A stretch of 64,000 nucleotides of DNA from Tyto alba (taxonomy: Eukaryota; Chordata; Aves; Strigiformes; Tytonidae), in the NCBI RefSeq assembly GCF_018691265.1, contig NW_024881329.1, positions 124,001 to 188,000 on the forward strand, written 5' to 3'. The position numbers and the translations under genes are program-made. Positions 47,816-60,907 of the stretch are shown piece by piece. Each line of letters opens with the position of its first letter. The stretch's first letter is position 1. Below the pieces are notes generated by a model. The model was not told the DNA's origin. It worked only from the letters and a program-made list of their open reading frames with translations, and ran no database searches.

Positions 47816-50800
47816 CATACCTTAAAAAAAACACCTTCTACTTTATTTAGCTCAGTATGCTTTGAACACTGCTATAATAATTCCCTTTTGAAATCTATCC
47901 TCATCCCCAAGTCTTCTTTCAGATCAGTGGTTGCCAGAGAGTGGTATGCACAAACTCGGTCCCTGAAACTGAAGCCTTTTATCACAAACACTCAGCTTTG
48001 AGCTTTTGTCAGTGTCTGTGGTGTTAGTCCACAAAAGGAAATATGGGAATCTTTAATGTGAAGAACAGTAAGTTGCAGAATCCAGGGAATAAGTGCCAAA
48101 GTTATGATTCTTGTAAAATGTTATACCTACATCCAGAAGTTCTCTCTCATCCAAATCACCAACCCTACATTCTGCTGTTGGTAGACTGTCCTGGGGTTGT
48201 TGGCTGTGCTCACAGTGTTTTAGAAAAAGACGGATCTCAGAGCTGTTCAGGTGAGTTGGCATAGTAGTTTATAAAATGCTGCTTGGTTTTAAGTAAGATT
48301 TGTTTGCATGTAGCTGACCAAGTTGTGAGAAACACAGAAACAGAAAGTAGCTGCGTGTTTTCAGTTTCCTTCCCAGGCAATGCTCACTGATTGCTTTGGA
48401 GGGTTGTAACTGCTCTCTGTCATTTTTTTTTTTTTTTTTTTTTTTTATTACATACAAATACATTTTCAGTGTTGGAGTTTCTCTGTTCAGATCTTGCTTC
48501 AGCACAGTCCTGGGAGTTGTATATCCCTGAGCAGATATTTCTTCCCTTGTAGCATCTGTGACAGTGACTCCCAAAGTTCCACATACAAGATTTTACGCTG
48601 ACCTTTCAAAGGAGCCCACCTCTAAATGGATAGTTGCCTCCAAAGCGATATTGGCATTTAGGCTGTCACAGTCACCCCAACATTAATAACTATTACAGTC
48701 ACTTAGGGTGACACTTTTCAAATCTGGAAAAGGAATAGTTTTTATTTTCTTTATGTATTTTTTTTTTCTGTATTTAAGCTGGTGCTCTGACTAGTAAGAT
48801 ATTATAGCTCCCTCAAGTAACTAAATAAAAGAAATATTCTCATGTAGTCACTCGATGACAGATTTACAAGAAAGGTTATTTGCAGTGTGAGGTTTTCACT
48901 AATAGAAAGATATACTTTGGAAGCTGTCTTATTACTTCTTGATGACAAGATTGTTTTCCAAAGAGGGGACTATACTGTAATCTTCCCTACTCCTAGTGTA
49001 AAACTTAAGAATGTTTTTTTCCTATTATTTCTCACCAAAACCTTGGTCAAGCATCCAGACAACCACTGCACAAGACTCGTGCTTTTCATTATCTGACTTT
49101 ACTCCAACGATGTTCTTAATTTTTATCATGCTAATCCAAGGACATCTTTAAAATAACAGTTTACAGTTGGTATGTATTGCTTAGCCACAGCATTTTTCTA
49201 ATAGGCAGCACACTATTTTATTAGTTGTTTTCACTTCCCCATTTCCAAAGTCACTACTGTTCTTTGTAATCACAGTTCCAGGTGTCTCAGACATCTGTAT
49301 GGATTTAAACACGGCCTGTTACAGGTGCCAGAGCTTCGCCCCTCAGAGCACTATTGACACCACCTGGCCGTTTAGCCATCACTTACTGCTCTTGGCAGGC
49401 TGGCACGGGCACACGCTGCCATCCTCGGAATCTGCAGCCTTCTCTGCTTTAGAGTTGCCCTTTGCTTCCACCTGGCCGCACAAAAATCAGAGGGCTAAAC
49501 CATTAAGAACAACCAACCCTAACACGTTATGTGTATTATTTTAAAATCAAAATCAAAGCCATTTCTTTAAAAGGAAAAGCTATAAGCCTTGATCCTGCAA
49601 ATACTTTTACCTTTTCTTCTGGAAACCCTTACCATGTTATCCTTCAAAATTCAGCAAGTTGTGGCTATTTACCTTTAGGAACAGCATCCAAAACAGTTGT
49701 GAGAGAGGGCATATAGTAACTGTCTTGAAACATACTGATTTAGTAACAGCAACGAGAACAATTATTCCTGTGTGAATGGTTAATAAAATATGTGCTTGGT
49801 AGAAAAGGCAGCAAGAAAATTTCAGTTCTATATCAGGAAATGCTTTCTAACAGGAAAGGGCAGTGAAGCACTCACTGACTAGTTTGTTGGAGGGATTATG
49901 AAGACTTTAATGCTGGGGGTCTTAAAAACAAGAACTCTTCAGACACGGTTTATGAACAGCTGATCTTGCTGTGGAATAGAGAATAATTTAGAAGACCTCT
50001 TGCATTTTTTTGTTGTCCAATAACTTTACAAGCTAAAGAATTATTGGACTTGCAAGTGGGAAAATAAGTCTTTCTATAAGGAATTCCTGGCATTTCCTTG
50101 GTAGATTGGTTGACTTAAATTTTTATTTATTTATGTTAGGAAAGAATATGATGACAGAATAATTCCTTGTCGGGCAAGAACTGGCTTCTGAATAAAAATA
50201 GGTTTTGTCTAGAATTCTCTATAGATTCTCTCGTATAAATTAATAAAGCCACAGCTGCCAAAGCTGTGAGAAAATGTTACCAGAAGCCATTGTCTTGCTT
50301 GTGTTAGAGGCATAGAAATCATCTCTTGACGCAACTTTATTAGTTGCACTACGTATCTCTCTCCAACAGCAGCATCAATCTTCAAGATTCCTGCTTTACT
50401 CACTTGAAAAAAAAAAATTGTCAGCCCCAAGATAAGCACAAAATGGAGTCCCTTCTGATATACACTTACTTTCAAATAATGCAGTTTAAAGACTTTATGT
50501 AGCTTTGTAAATGAAAAAAATATCCAGATACCACAGGCATGGCTACCTATTTTTGGTTGGTTCCGAAAATCCTGGCAGCACAGTGTAGCTTCCAGTTTCA
50601 GCTATAGTGCTTGCCTCTGTGAGAATAAAACCTCAAGGAGACAAATAATCCAGGTAGCAACATGAAGTCATCCTCTTTAATAGCTGTTTGATCAAACATC
50701 TGCTCTTCATTACCTCTTAAGAATGGATTTTCAACTGGGATAAATCCATGTTGTTTCCCAGAAATCTACAAATTATTTCTGTTTGTACTATTCCAGCCTT

Positions 50801-50834
50801 TGGCATTCTAGCTCAGCAGCAGTAAACTACCAAG
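47816..50834. other. Intergenic, nothing firmly recognised
   Basis: Contains a 24-base T run at 48,423-48,446. The open frames at 48,043-48,264 and 49,299-49,544 are not supported as genes. Confidence 0.4.
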
Positions 50835-52419
50835 CAAGCAGGGCAGAAGGCCAGCTTGGCTCAGCAGGGATCTTCTAGAACTTAGGTGGAAAAGTGTATG
50901 GACACTGAAAGAAAGGACAGGTGACATGGGACAAATACAAAGATGCTGTTTGCCACTGTAGGGAGCAACCAAAGCTCCGTTAGATTCCAAGCTGGACAGT
51001 TCTATGAAGGACAACAAACAGGGCTTTTAAAAATATGTTAACAGCAAAAGGAGGAGAATCAGAGATGATAACATTGGTCTGCTACTTTAGGAGGTTGGTC
51101 ACCTCACAAATGGGGATGCAGACAAAGCAGAGACGTTTAATGCCTTCTTCACTTCTGTCTTTAACAGTAGTGATGGGCCATGGGAACTAACCTCTGGGAC
51201 CCTGTGCTGGAAGACCGTGTGACTAGGGGGATAATAAACTCCCAGCTGACTGAACTTGTTTGGGACTCGCTGCTCCCACTGGAGGCACTTAAGTCTGTGG
51301 GGCCCAGTGAAATTCATCCCAGGGTATTAAAAGAGCTGGCCGACGTTACTGCAGGACCTCTCTCCAATTATTTTTCAGTGGTCTTGGGAATCAGGAGAAG
51401 TCTCCATCAACTGGAAACTGGCAAATGCTGTCCCAGTTTTCAAGAAGGGTAAGAAGGAAGACCCTAGTAATTACATGCGTGTCAGTCTCAATTCAGTGCC
51501 TGGTAAAATCAGAGAGAAGGTTATTCTGGGAGTTATTGAAAAACACTTGAGAGACAATGCAGTCCTTGGTCACAGCCAACACAGGCTCAGCAGGGGAAAG
51601 TCCTGTTTAACTAACTTAATTTCCTTGATGACAAGGTCACCCACCTAGCTGGCCAAGGAAAGCCAGTAGACATGAGCTTTTTGGATTTTAGCAAACCTTT
51701 TGATAACTGTCTCTCACAGCATCCTTCTGGACAAAATGTTCAGCACACGGCTAGAGAAGTCCATAATATGTTGGGTGAACAGTTGGCTGATGGGTCCGGC
51801 TCAAAGAGTTAAAATAAATGGGGTTACCTCAGGCTGGCAGCCAGTCCCCAGTGGGGCTCAATTCTAGGGCCAGTGCTTGTTTGATGTTTTTATAAAGGAT
51901 CTGGATGCACAAGTCGAATGTATATTAAGTAAGTTTGCCAATGATACTAAATTAGGAGGAACTGTGGACTCCCTCAAGGGTAGAGAGGCCTTACAGAGCC
52001 ATCTGGGTGGACTAGAGAGCTGGTCCCTTGATTTGTTCAGCTTGGAGAAGCAAAGGCTGAGGGGTGCCCTCATCGCAGTCTACAACTTCCTCAAGGGGGG
52101 CAGAAGTGGGGAGGTGCTGATGTCCTCTCTCTGGTGACCAGCAGTAGATGTGGAAATGGAATGAAGCTGCATCAGGGGAAGTTCAGCTTGGACGTCAGGC
52201 AAAGGTTCTTCACTGAGAGGGTTTTCGGTCACTGGAACAGGCTCCCCAAGGAAGTGGTCAGGGCACCAAGCCTGTCCGAGTTCAAGGAGTGTCTGGATGA
52301 TCCTTTTGGTCTTATGGCTCAGTTTTAGGTAGCCCGTTGAGGAGCAGGGAGTTGGACTTGATGATTCTTATGGATTTCTTCCAACTCAGAATATTCTATG
52401 ATTCTATAATTCTATTCTA
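50835..52419 (+). repeat. CR1 LINE, 5'-truncated, with decayed reverse transcriptase
   Basis: About 1.6 kb of CR1 in forward orientation. RT-like remnants are seen in broken frames: KSVGPSEIHPRVLKELAD near 51,290-51,345, a KKGKKEDPSN-type segment near 51,445, and FLDFSKPFDNCLSQ near 51,680. An internal deletion lies near 52,010. The element ends with octamer-like tail units ATTCTATG/ATTCTATA at 52,393-52,415. The left end is approximate. Multiple stops and shifts show that it is dead. Confidence 0.9.
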
Positions 52420-55400
52420 CCAAGCTCTTTTGCAATTAATATTTCCTAATTTAGAAAGTCAACAAAAACTATGCAGTCATTAAAACTTGTAAGGCTCCTT
52501 ACAGAGCAACTCTATTGAGATGTGTGATCAACTCATGGCTGAATTAGAACCCTAATTGCTAATATTGCTTCAGGGCTGGCACAACTGAACAGCGAATGGT
52601 CCCAGGAAAATGTGGTACATATTCCCTCTGATTTTGATTTTGCTGGGAAATGGTACCAGGGAGCTCAGATGGGAAGTGCCATGATACCAGGTAATGATGA
52701 ATGGTTCACATATACACAGATTTGCATACAGGGCTTTCTGTATTTTGTCGGAACATAAATGTATATTCAGTGTTCAGTTTTTTAATTTTTCTTTTCCTTC
52801 TTCTGAAGGAAGGTCTTTCCTGTTGCAAGTCATAGTTTAAAGTTTTTATGTGATTTTAATATTTTTATTTCTAAACTGAATTGGAAGTTCTGCAAAAAAT
52901 TCTCCCAGATTGCATAGCACAAGGGTACAGTTTTCAGAAGGAAATGCAAGTCTCAATTTCTCGTACAATTTTAAGCATTATGGTGCTGAAGTCTTATAAT
53001 CTTTCAGAGGAAATTTAGGCAAAGTCTGCATCATAACTTCCACCTGGCCATGTTCATGGCATATGCACACATGCGTGACTGTATTTGCCAGTGCAGGGTG
53101 TTGGGTGTTGTGTAAGCAAAAGATATGGCCCACGTTATGTGTGGGCCCAGAGCTTGTAATTACAATGTTGCTATGTATTTGCTTGACATTTTGCTAGCAG
53201 TTTTTTGGCCTTGAGATGTTGATGAGATAATTTTATTTGCTGGCTAACATCACATTTGTACTTAGATATACATAAACCAATAGTAACAATGACCAACTTT
53301 TGATAGCACAAGTTAGTAGCATTCACCAGGCTTTCACCTACAAAGGGTCATATTTTTTAATGTATTTTGTCATCCTAAGATTCAGCTTAGTATCAAGTTG
53401 GATTTATAAGTGCACACAAATTCTGCTTCAATAAAGGTTCAGAATGCATATAAATAATTGACAGTTCAAATCTTGTTAGTTGTTCAACCCCTGACCTCCT
53501 TGCATGCTCTCATAAATCTGATCAAGTGTGTTTCTGCATCTCAAAATAAATTAATGTCTCAAAAAAACCTGTCCTTAAATCACTTTTGAAAATAGGGGAT
53601 TAGAATTCTTTATTGCTTTGATTCTTCTGAAAAATATATCTCAAGTCTGTCCACAGATGTGATTCCACTCTGAATTCATAAAAGGTAATGTGGTAAAAGG
53701 ATTTTTTTAATTTTCCCCACAAAGAAAAGCATCCTTTCTACCTGTCTGAGGCAAAGAATTATGCATATGCATAATACATACTACAGACCATAGAAGGAAA
53801 AAAATGTGCTACATCTGCTTTCCTTTACCCAGACAAGACTATCTGGCTAGTCAACACTGTCACAAATATGAATTATTGGTAATTTTTGTGTCTTATGCTA
53901 ATAAATAGCTAGAGTGGGGAGAATAATATCAAAATGGTGATTAACACAATAAAACTATTATATTTAATCAAACTGAATTTTGGAAACAGATATTTGAGGA
54001 CTGTGGTGAGAGATAAAATACAGTCTGTGATGTGCACTGAAAAAGGACTTGAAACAAAAATGGATCAAAAGACAGAGAAAAACGTAAAAATTTAGAAAAA
54101 AAAATGTTACACAGTTTGAACTACATAAAATGAATTAAGATTTCACAGATGTAGGGATGTTTCTAAATAATACACAGACACAGAATCATTTCCTTAATGG
54201 CTAGAATCAGTAGATGGTTCTGAAGGCCCAAAGTAACAGGAGGATCTAATGAACATTGTACTTTGCAACAGGTGGGAAGGAGGAGTATTGTTTATGGAAT
54301 GAGGGCAACTATAGCTTTTATTTATGAAATTATATTCACCATAAGACCTGAGATTTATTAAAATGTTATTTTTTTATAACGTTGCTCCACTGGATAAGGT
54401 CAGATCTTATCTGATATAAATAAACCTACTTTTAAGGACATCAGCACCACTGTACTGAGTTTCATAGGTCGGGATTTGAGCCTCATATGTTGTCTTTGAA
54501 GAGCTGCATTTTTAAACAGTGACTATGTAGGTTATCCAGCATGAAAGACAAGCAAGCACAATTTGCAAAACTGTGTTTTGAAAAGTGGTACAAAAATGTA
54601 ACACTGTAAAACATGGTTATTTTTCCTGTCTGCTCTGACTGGTTCTCTAAGGCTTAGGGCCTGGGTTCATTCTGCTTGATTTGAAGAAACAAACAAAAAT
54701 GCCTATTTTAAAAGGTTACTCTGGATTCAGAGCCAGGGCTCACTCTCTAGCTAGAGATCTAGCAGAAAGCAGAAGGTGATTCAGATCTTCACTTAGCAGA
54801 ACTGCCTTCTTTAGCTCAAGTGCCTAAAGCTCCTGTGAAGAGTCCTAAAAGAAGTTACCCAAGATAAGTGTCCCCAAACACTGATTTGCAGAAGCGGTGC
54901 ATAAAATTCTCATGCAAATCTTCAGACACTACTTTGAGGATGGCTTTAATAGCTGCAGAGAACAGTAGATGTGAAAAGTACCAGAAAGCTAATGATTCCT
55001 AAATCTACTGTCTTTTAGATTAGGAGTTCAAGAGGAATAGGACAACCCTATTGCAGAATAGAGTTTAGGGAAACAGGGTGCGATTGACATCTGACAACTG
55101 AATAAATAGTAAGCAAAGACTACATGTTCCACAAATATGACATCGGAACTTATATTGACATAAATAATCAGAACCTCAGTTTTAAATCTTATCAAGAAAT
55201 ACCACCTTTAATATTGATAAATATAAATAATAACCATAATGTTCATAAATCAGATCAATTATTTTCTGATAGAATTATTTTTAATGAAATAGAATCATTT
55301 CAAGGAAACATATAACCTCATAAACATTCTGAAGGGGAAATTATAGGAGAAATCCATTCTGAATTAATGACTTAGTGTTTGTAAGTGATAAATAGTCAAT

Positions 55401-57404
55401 ATTTATATTAGAAACAATACCAAAGGCACCAAAAAAACCCAAAAAAAAGCAAAATTAATGGTAACTTTTAATCCTGTTTTGTGATAGATTGTATTTTGGT
55501 ATTTTAGAGTTTCCCCTCAGACAGACATTCCATATAAGACTCATGTCTCCTCGCCCTCAGAAAGGCTGTATGATTTATATGTACTTCATTAGTGGAAAAT
55601 CTGTGGAGATCAATTTAATTAGAAATACCACAGATGATAGAACATACTTGAGTTGAATCTCAAGGGAATTTGATCAAGTATTTGGGAATAATGTAGTGCT
55701 TTACAAGCAAGGAGATAGAATAATTCTCCTCTGCAGCTCAGCTCTGGCTTTTTAAAGTTCATTTCTCCACAGTGCTAAATGCTGCACATGAATTGACAGA
55801 TGCCTTGTGCTCTGAGGTATTAAAAATCTTAACAGTTGACATTTGTATACCCAACTACTGAATCCAAGAAGTAGAGCGATCTGTGAGTTGCAGTTTTCTA
55901 TGGTTGGTCCATGTCATACTCAGTCCTCACATAAATAAGTATCAGAATTATTATTTGCATTTATTTAAAAATAAATGACAGAACATAAAATAGTAGAAGT
56001 ACTGCACTCTGTTAATGCACTTTGTTAATTGGTGAAAACATCATTTGCTCTGTTAATAGCACTCAGCTCTGAACTTTCTTTTAGTCATGGTATCTGCTTT
56101 AGAAATCCCCTGAGGTAATTTATATCCTGAATAAATTACAAAGTATTTCCTGGTGCCCATTTCTAACTTGTTGCTTTTTTGTATCACGTATTCTGAAATC
56201 ATATAAAAATACTTTAATTGGGTTTTCTGTGAGTTATTAATGTGTCGCTTCATATACTATCTCATATCGTATCTCCTCATCTTGTCTGAAAAGCAAATTA
56301 ACAGCTAAGATATCGTCAGAATCTTTAGTAAGCTAACTCACACCAAGATTCCCTGTTATCTTAGGAAGTTAGTGCTCTAGTCAGACAAAAAGCGCTGTAG
56401 TTTTAACTATGTTAACACTGAAAGCAGAAACACGTCAACCCCAGCATCAAGCTTCCTCAAACGTCCTTAGTGTTCTGAGTCCTATCTAATGTTCCTGTGC
56501 TAATTGCAGTCTGACCTTTACATGAGTAGACAGGTGGGAAAATACACGTATCCTGTCAGCTGCCTAATGACTTCCTAACCTGCATAGGCTTATGTCGGCT
56601 GTGCCAACAGAAATTCCCTCTTTTGCACTGAACTGATCTGCATTTAAGTAAGTCTTAGTGATACTACCTGACAGGTGAAGCACTGTATAAAATTGTGCCT
56701 TTTTGGCTATAGGTAGTGTTAATTTCTGCAGAATTTTTAGCCAAAAATATGCAATTTCCAAGTTTTGTAAGCTGGCATCAGATGCAGTGCAGATGATGAA
56801 GCCCTATTTAATTAATGCCTGAATTATGGAACAGGTTCTAAGGGTTATTTTATAGCTCTGTTCACATATGTCTGTAATGTGTTCTAAGAAATAATTTAAT
56901 TATTTCTTTTTACCTTTTTTTGAGGTAGTGGCTTCATTTGCACCTTGAAGGACTTCTCTTCCATGAATATAATTTTCAGAACCTATAGCTTCCAAAATGT
57001 CATGTGCCTGTCAGTGCCACAATTTCATCAAGGGATGTATGAAAAAGGACTTCTTTTTGTGGGGGTAGGTTTTAAAAATGTTACTTGAGCCTTTTATCAG
57101 TTAATTTTAAATCCTGGGTTACAAGAAGTGAATTCGCTAAGCACTTTTACCATGACATTTAAGACTATGTCATGTCTCTTCTTACCAGTCTCTTTCTCTA
57201 GCTAAAGTCACAACTATGTGTGTATAAGAGTTGTTCCCTGTTGCTGAAGATATTCATGACTTCTCTCTATAGATTTTTCTGGTTCTACAGTGGTGGGTTT
57301 TGTTTTGGTTTTTTTTTTGCAATGAGTTCATCAGAACTGTAACTGGTGTCAAAGCTGGGAATGGTGGCATAATGATGTTCTCTGGTTTGGTTTTGGCTGC
57401 TTTT
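52420..57404. other. Intergenic, nothing firmly recognised
   Basis: AT-rich. One exon-like open stretch at 52,575-52,690 is described as a finding. No other structure was seen. Confidence 0.4.
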
Positions 57405-57705
57405 TCATTATAATTCCTAACATTTCATTTGCCTTTCTAACTGCTGCTGAAGTTTAGCATGACATTATTAAAGGATAGTGTACAATGAGTCTAAGCTATT
57501 TTTCCAGAGATAATTTAGACCATCATTATGTGTATGCAAAATTAGAGTTGTTTTTATCTGTGTATATTATTTGCTTGCATCAGCATTTAATTTCATCTGC
57601 CATTTTATTGTCCAATCATTCAGCATCATGCAAGCCTTCTGTTCATTGTCAGAGTTAAATTTGCATGCCTGGTAATTTCATATCTCTGGCAAACATTACA
57701 ACAAA
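57405..57705 (-). repeat. Ancient CR1/L3-like LINE relic (reverse)
   Basis: Contains attcctaacatttcatttgc, ctttctaactgctgctgaag, aatttcatctgccattttat, tccaatcattcagcatcatg and atatctctggcaaaca, which match by recall the reverse complement of an RT segment of old amniote CR1/L3 LINEs (..GAATTTCATCTGCCATTTTGTTGCCCAGTCA..). It represents a different part of the consensus from the 34.8-kb relic. Confidence 0.7.
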
Positions 57706-59212
57706 GTTCTATGCAATTTTTTTAGACTTTGGCCTTTGGCTTTAGTGCAGATACGTGTTTGATCTAATCCTACACAGAAGTGGGATACAGTTTATGCAAA
57801 TGAGCAAATAAATGAAACAAGGAGGAAATGGTTAGGGATTTTTTTTTTCCTACTGAAACTTGCCACATCTTTTTATTGTCTTTTTGCCCTGCTGAAACTA
57901 ATTGCTTTCAAATTGTGATTTAAAGTCTGTCTTTTATCAGGTGTTTGTCTGAGAGGCTGACTATAGAAATGTCATTCCAAATATTTGCAGAATTTAGGTC
58001 TGAGATGTAGTGATGTGAGACGTGCTTTAAATAAAATAAGAATGTTAATATAATAATAATGTTACTGAAATAGATCAAGAAGTGTGCCTCTATTATTTTT
58101 TTCCCCTTCATTTTTGTAAAGGTAAGAGCTGTAGAGGGTGAGAAACAGTCTGAAGATGTTACCTCTCTCTGTATTTTGGAATATTACCACTTTGAATGTA
58201 ATAATTATTGAGTGAAATTATGTGGACAGCTTTTGGTAATTAGGTTATAATGATCCTTTGTGTTTTCAATAATGTATGCATATAGCAGTGCAACACAATG
58301 AATAAGAACTTGTGGGACTCTCTGCTTAGACACTGATGTAAATCTGGCAAGGAACTTGATCCGATGAGTTTTACAATATTTCAAATAATCTCAAATTTCA
58401 GAATTTCAATTAAACATTCTAACAAGATCATTCCAACTTTAATGACCTGACAGAATGCTGATTTAAGTAATAACTGTTTTCTAATTTTAAACTCAATTTC
58501 TTATCCTATTTCAAATGATAGAAATTCAATACTAAGATTATATTCTTTTTATTTGATCATAGATTGAGTTTGCTTTGCCATAGAAAGTTATTGAGTTCTG
58601 CAAATGGATACCAGTTCCTAGCAGTCAGTGAACCAAAGTCCATGGAAGTCAATGAAAAGAATACGTCTTGATTTTACTGAGCTCTGCTTCAAGTTTATGA
58701 TGGGAAATCTGGACATTACTAGTGAAAATGATAGTTTGAAATTACTGGATTATACTAAATTACAGAAGTTAAATTTCACTCTATTATTTTTCACACTTTT
58801 GAAAGCCCACATATTACCAAATAATGTTGAACTAGCAGCATATGTACTAGCAGTGTATACTTTTTGATTACTTTTTTAAAAAACAAAACTAATCAAAACA
58901 AAACTAAAATGAAACAAAATAGTAAAACTTTGACTGAAGTGCAGAGTCTGAGGAAGATCACAAGCTGATTGATAAGGTAAGATAATCTTGTGGGTTCAAA
59001 CTAGATATTCTGTATTCTGCTATGCCAACAGTGAAAAACTTATTATCTAATAATGTTCTGCAAAATTTCTATCAGTCTGTGCACTCTAGTGCACAGCAGC
59101 ATTTTGAAAGGATGATATTTCATTGCACTGTGCAGAGAGTGGAAGTCATCTGAATGTGAAAAACCTTTCTATAATTCTGTATCCTCTCAAACTTTTCCTC
59201 ATTCTTGATATG
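57706..59212. other. Intergenic with one faint ancient repeat
   Basis: At 58,625-58,690 the words catggaagtcaatgaaaaga and gattttactgagctctgctt resemble the CCATTGAAGTCAATGGAAAGA..ATTGACTTCAATGGGCTTTGG tail of old amniote repeats. Nothing else was recognised. Confidence 0.35.
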
Positions 59213-60281
59213 TGTCCTGGGTTGAGTGAGTGGTGGAGTTTTTTGGTGGCAGGGGAGGGGGCTATCGGGGCGGCCCCCTGTGAGAAGCTTCTCGAAGCTC
59301 CCCCAGCTCCAAGCCAGCTCCACTTCTGTTTGGGAAATTGACCCCATCAGCTGCGCCTCTGCGATAACGTATTTAAGAAGGGATGTGGTGACGGGCAGTC
59401 GGACTTGTGAGGAGGAGTCCCTGCAGCTGCATGAACACCAAGGTCAGTGGAGGAACGGAGGAAGAAAGGAGGGGGGAGGTGTGACGGGGCAGAGACCCCC
59501 CTGTATCCTGTGGTGAGACGGCAGGGCGGCCCCCCCTGCCACCCATGAGATCTACAGTGGGGCAGACACTGATTTATGGCCTGTGGCTTCTGCTTGAATG
59601 ATCAAGGTTCTGTGGCCAAAGAAGGCCGGGGTCTCATGGGAAAAGGCAGCCCCGCTGCTGTAATTCAGCGCTGGGAGGATTGCAGCATGCGGGGGAGTCC
59701 CACGCCGGAGCAGCTCGGGAAGGGCTGCAGCCGTGGGAGAGAATCCAGTCGGAGAAAGTTGGTGACCCATGATGGAGCAGTGTGGGGAACGCTGCGGCCC
59801 ATGGGAGGGACTCATGTCGGAGAAAGTTTGTGGAGGACTGTCTCCTGTGAGAGGGGGACCACCCTGGAGCAGAGGGAAGAATTTCCAGCAGCTCCCCCCA
59901 CTGCAGATGACAGAAGCGGCAGCACTGCCTGCACCCCCCATTCCCTGCCCCTGCGCCCCTGGGGGAGGAGGTAGAGATATCGGGAGCAGAGCTGAGCCCG
60001 GGAAGAAGGGAGGGGTGGGGGGAAGGTGTTCTCAAGATGTGGCAATGCTTCTCACTGTCCTACTCTGTTATGTGTTGTTAGTGTCTGTAATAAATGTATG
60101 TTCTTTTTTTCTTCCCCTAACAAGTCTGCCTTTAGCTCGTGACCATAAAGGGGAATTTTTCCCCACCCCAGTCCTATCTCGAACCCCAAACCTGGCTCTC
60201 TGTCCCTTCTCATTGCCGGAGGGGAAGGGAGAGAGAGCTGCTGCGTGGTGGTTGGCTGCCGGCCAGGCCCAAACCACGACA
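59213..60281 (+). mobile_element. Solo LTR, ERVL-like, copy 4
   Basis: 1,069 bp, starting TGTCCTGGGTTGAGTG and ending CCCAAACCACGACA. An exact 5-bp TSD ATATG lies at 59,208-59,212 and 60,282-60,286. TATTTAAG is at 59,370-59,377 and AATAAA at 60,089-60,094. It lies about 0.6 kb past the inferred GAL poly(A) site and is antisense to GAL, so any LTR-initiated readthrough would run into the GAL 3' end. Confidence 0.92.
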
Positions 60282-60907
60282 ATATGATATTAATTGTGTA
60301 TGGGCCTAGCTTTCTGGTCCCGGTACATCAAAGCCCTTTCATAGGGATAAAGCATGTATTCAAGTGCTTTGCTGGACTCAGACTAAGGAATTTCATAAGA
60401 TAATTTTTTTTTTAATCTTGGAGCGAATGGGAGAGTTTCTTCATTAAAGAATACAGATCCAGTATTCTTGATGACATAAGAAGAGGAATCCTTCCCATAG
60501 GATTTGTGTAAACCTATTACCTGTACAGAATGGTTAAATTTGTGTTGCATGAAGGTATGCTTCTGTCAATGGGCTGGTGTATTACAGGGAAATAGTATGA
60601 AATTTAAAATGAACATGAATTTATTTCTTGTCTATGAAAATACGAAGAGGAAGTAAGGCTTCCATGAAGCACAGAAATACAGACAGATCTGTGACCTAAA
60701 AAGATTCGGTATGGCAGCAGTTTGAAGTCACTGTTCTTCTTTTTCTCAGTCAGCTAAAGTACTCAGTATGTAGCACTGATGTATTATTTTACTGTAACTT
60801 TGCAGAGTATAGATTCAGTGTAATCTTACAGTTTAACCTGGGCTTTGTATACAATGTGTTGTGTGCTGGTATGTATTTAATTTTAAAATGAAACAATGTA
60901 GTTGCTC
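60282..60907. other. Intergenic between solo LTR and GAL 3' end
   Basis: No repeat or gene recognised. Confidence 0.5.

Noticed and set aside
48043..49544. Plus-strand segments ending at 48,250 (donor gtgagt) and starting at 49,276 as exons of one gene with 52,575-52,690
   Set aside because: The first junction is in phase, but the second is not: joining the 49,324 donor to 52,575 meets a stop. No homology is recognised.
51180..52328. Several short open frames treated as possible genes
   Set aside because: They are fragments of a decayed CR1 reverse transcriptase and its 3' UTR.
59769..60287. 172-codon open frame on the plus strand
   Set aside because: It spans the 3' part of solo LTR copy 4 and ends just past its boundary; the equivalent region of copy 3 gives a similar shadow frame.
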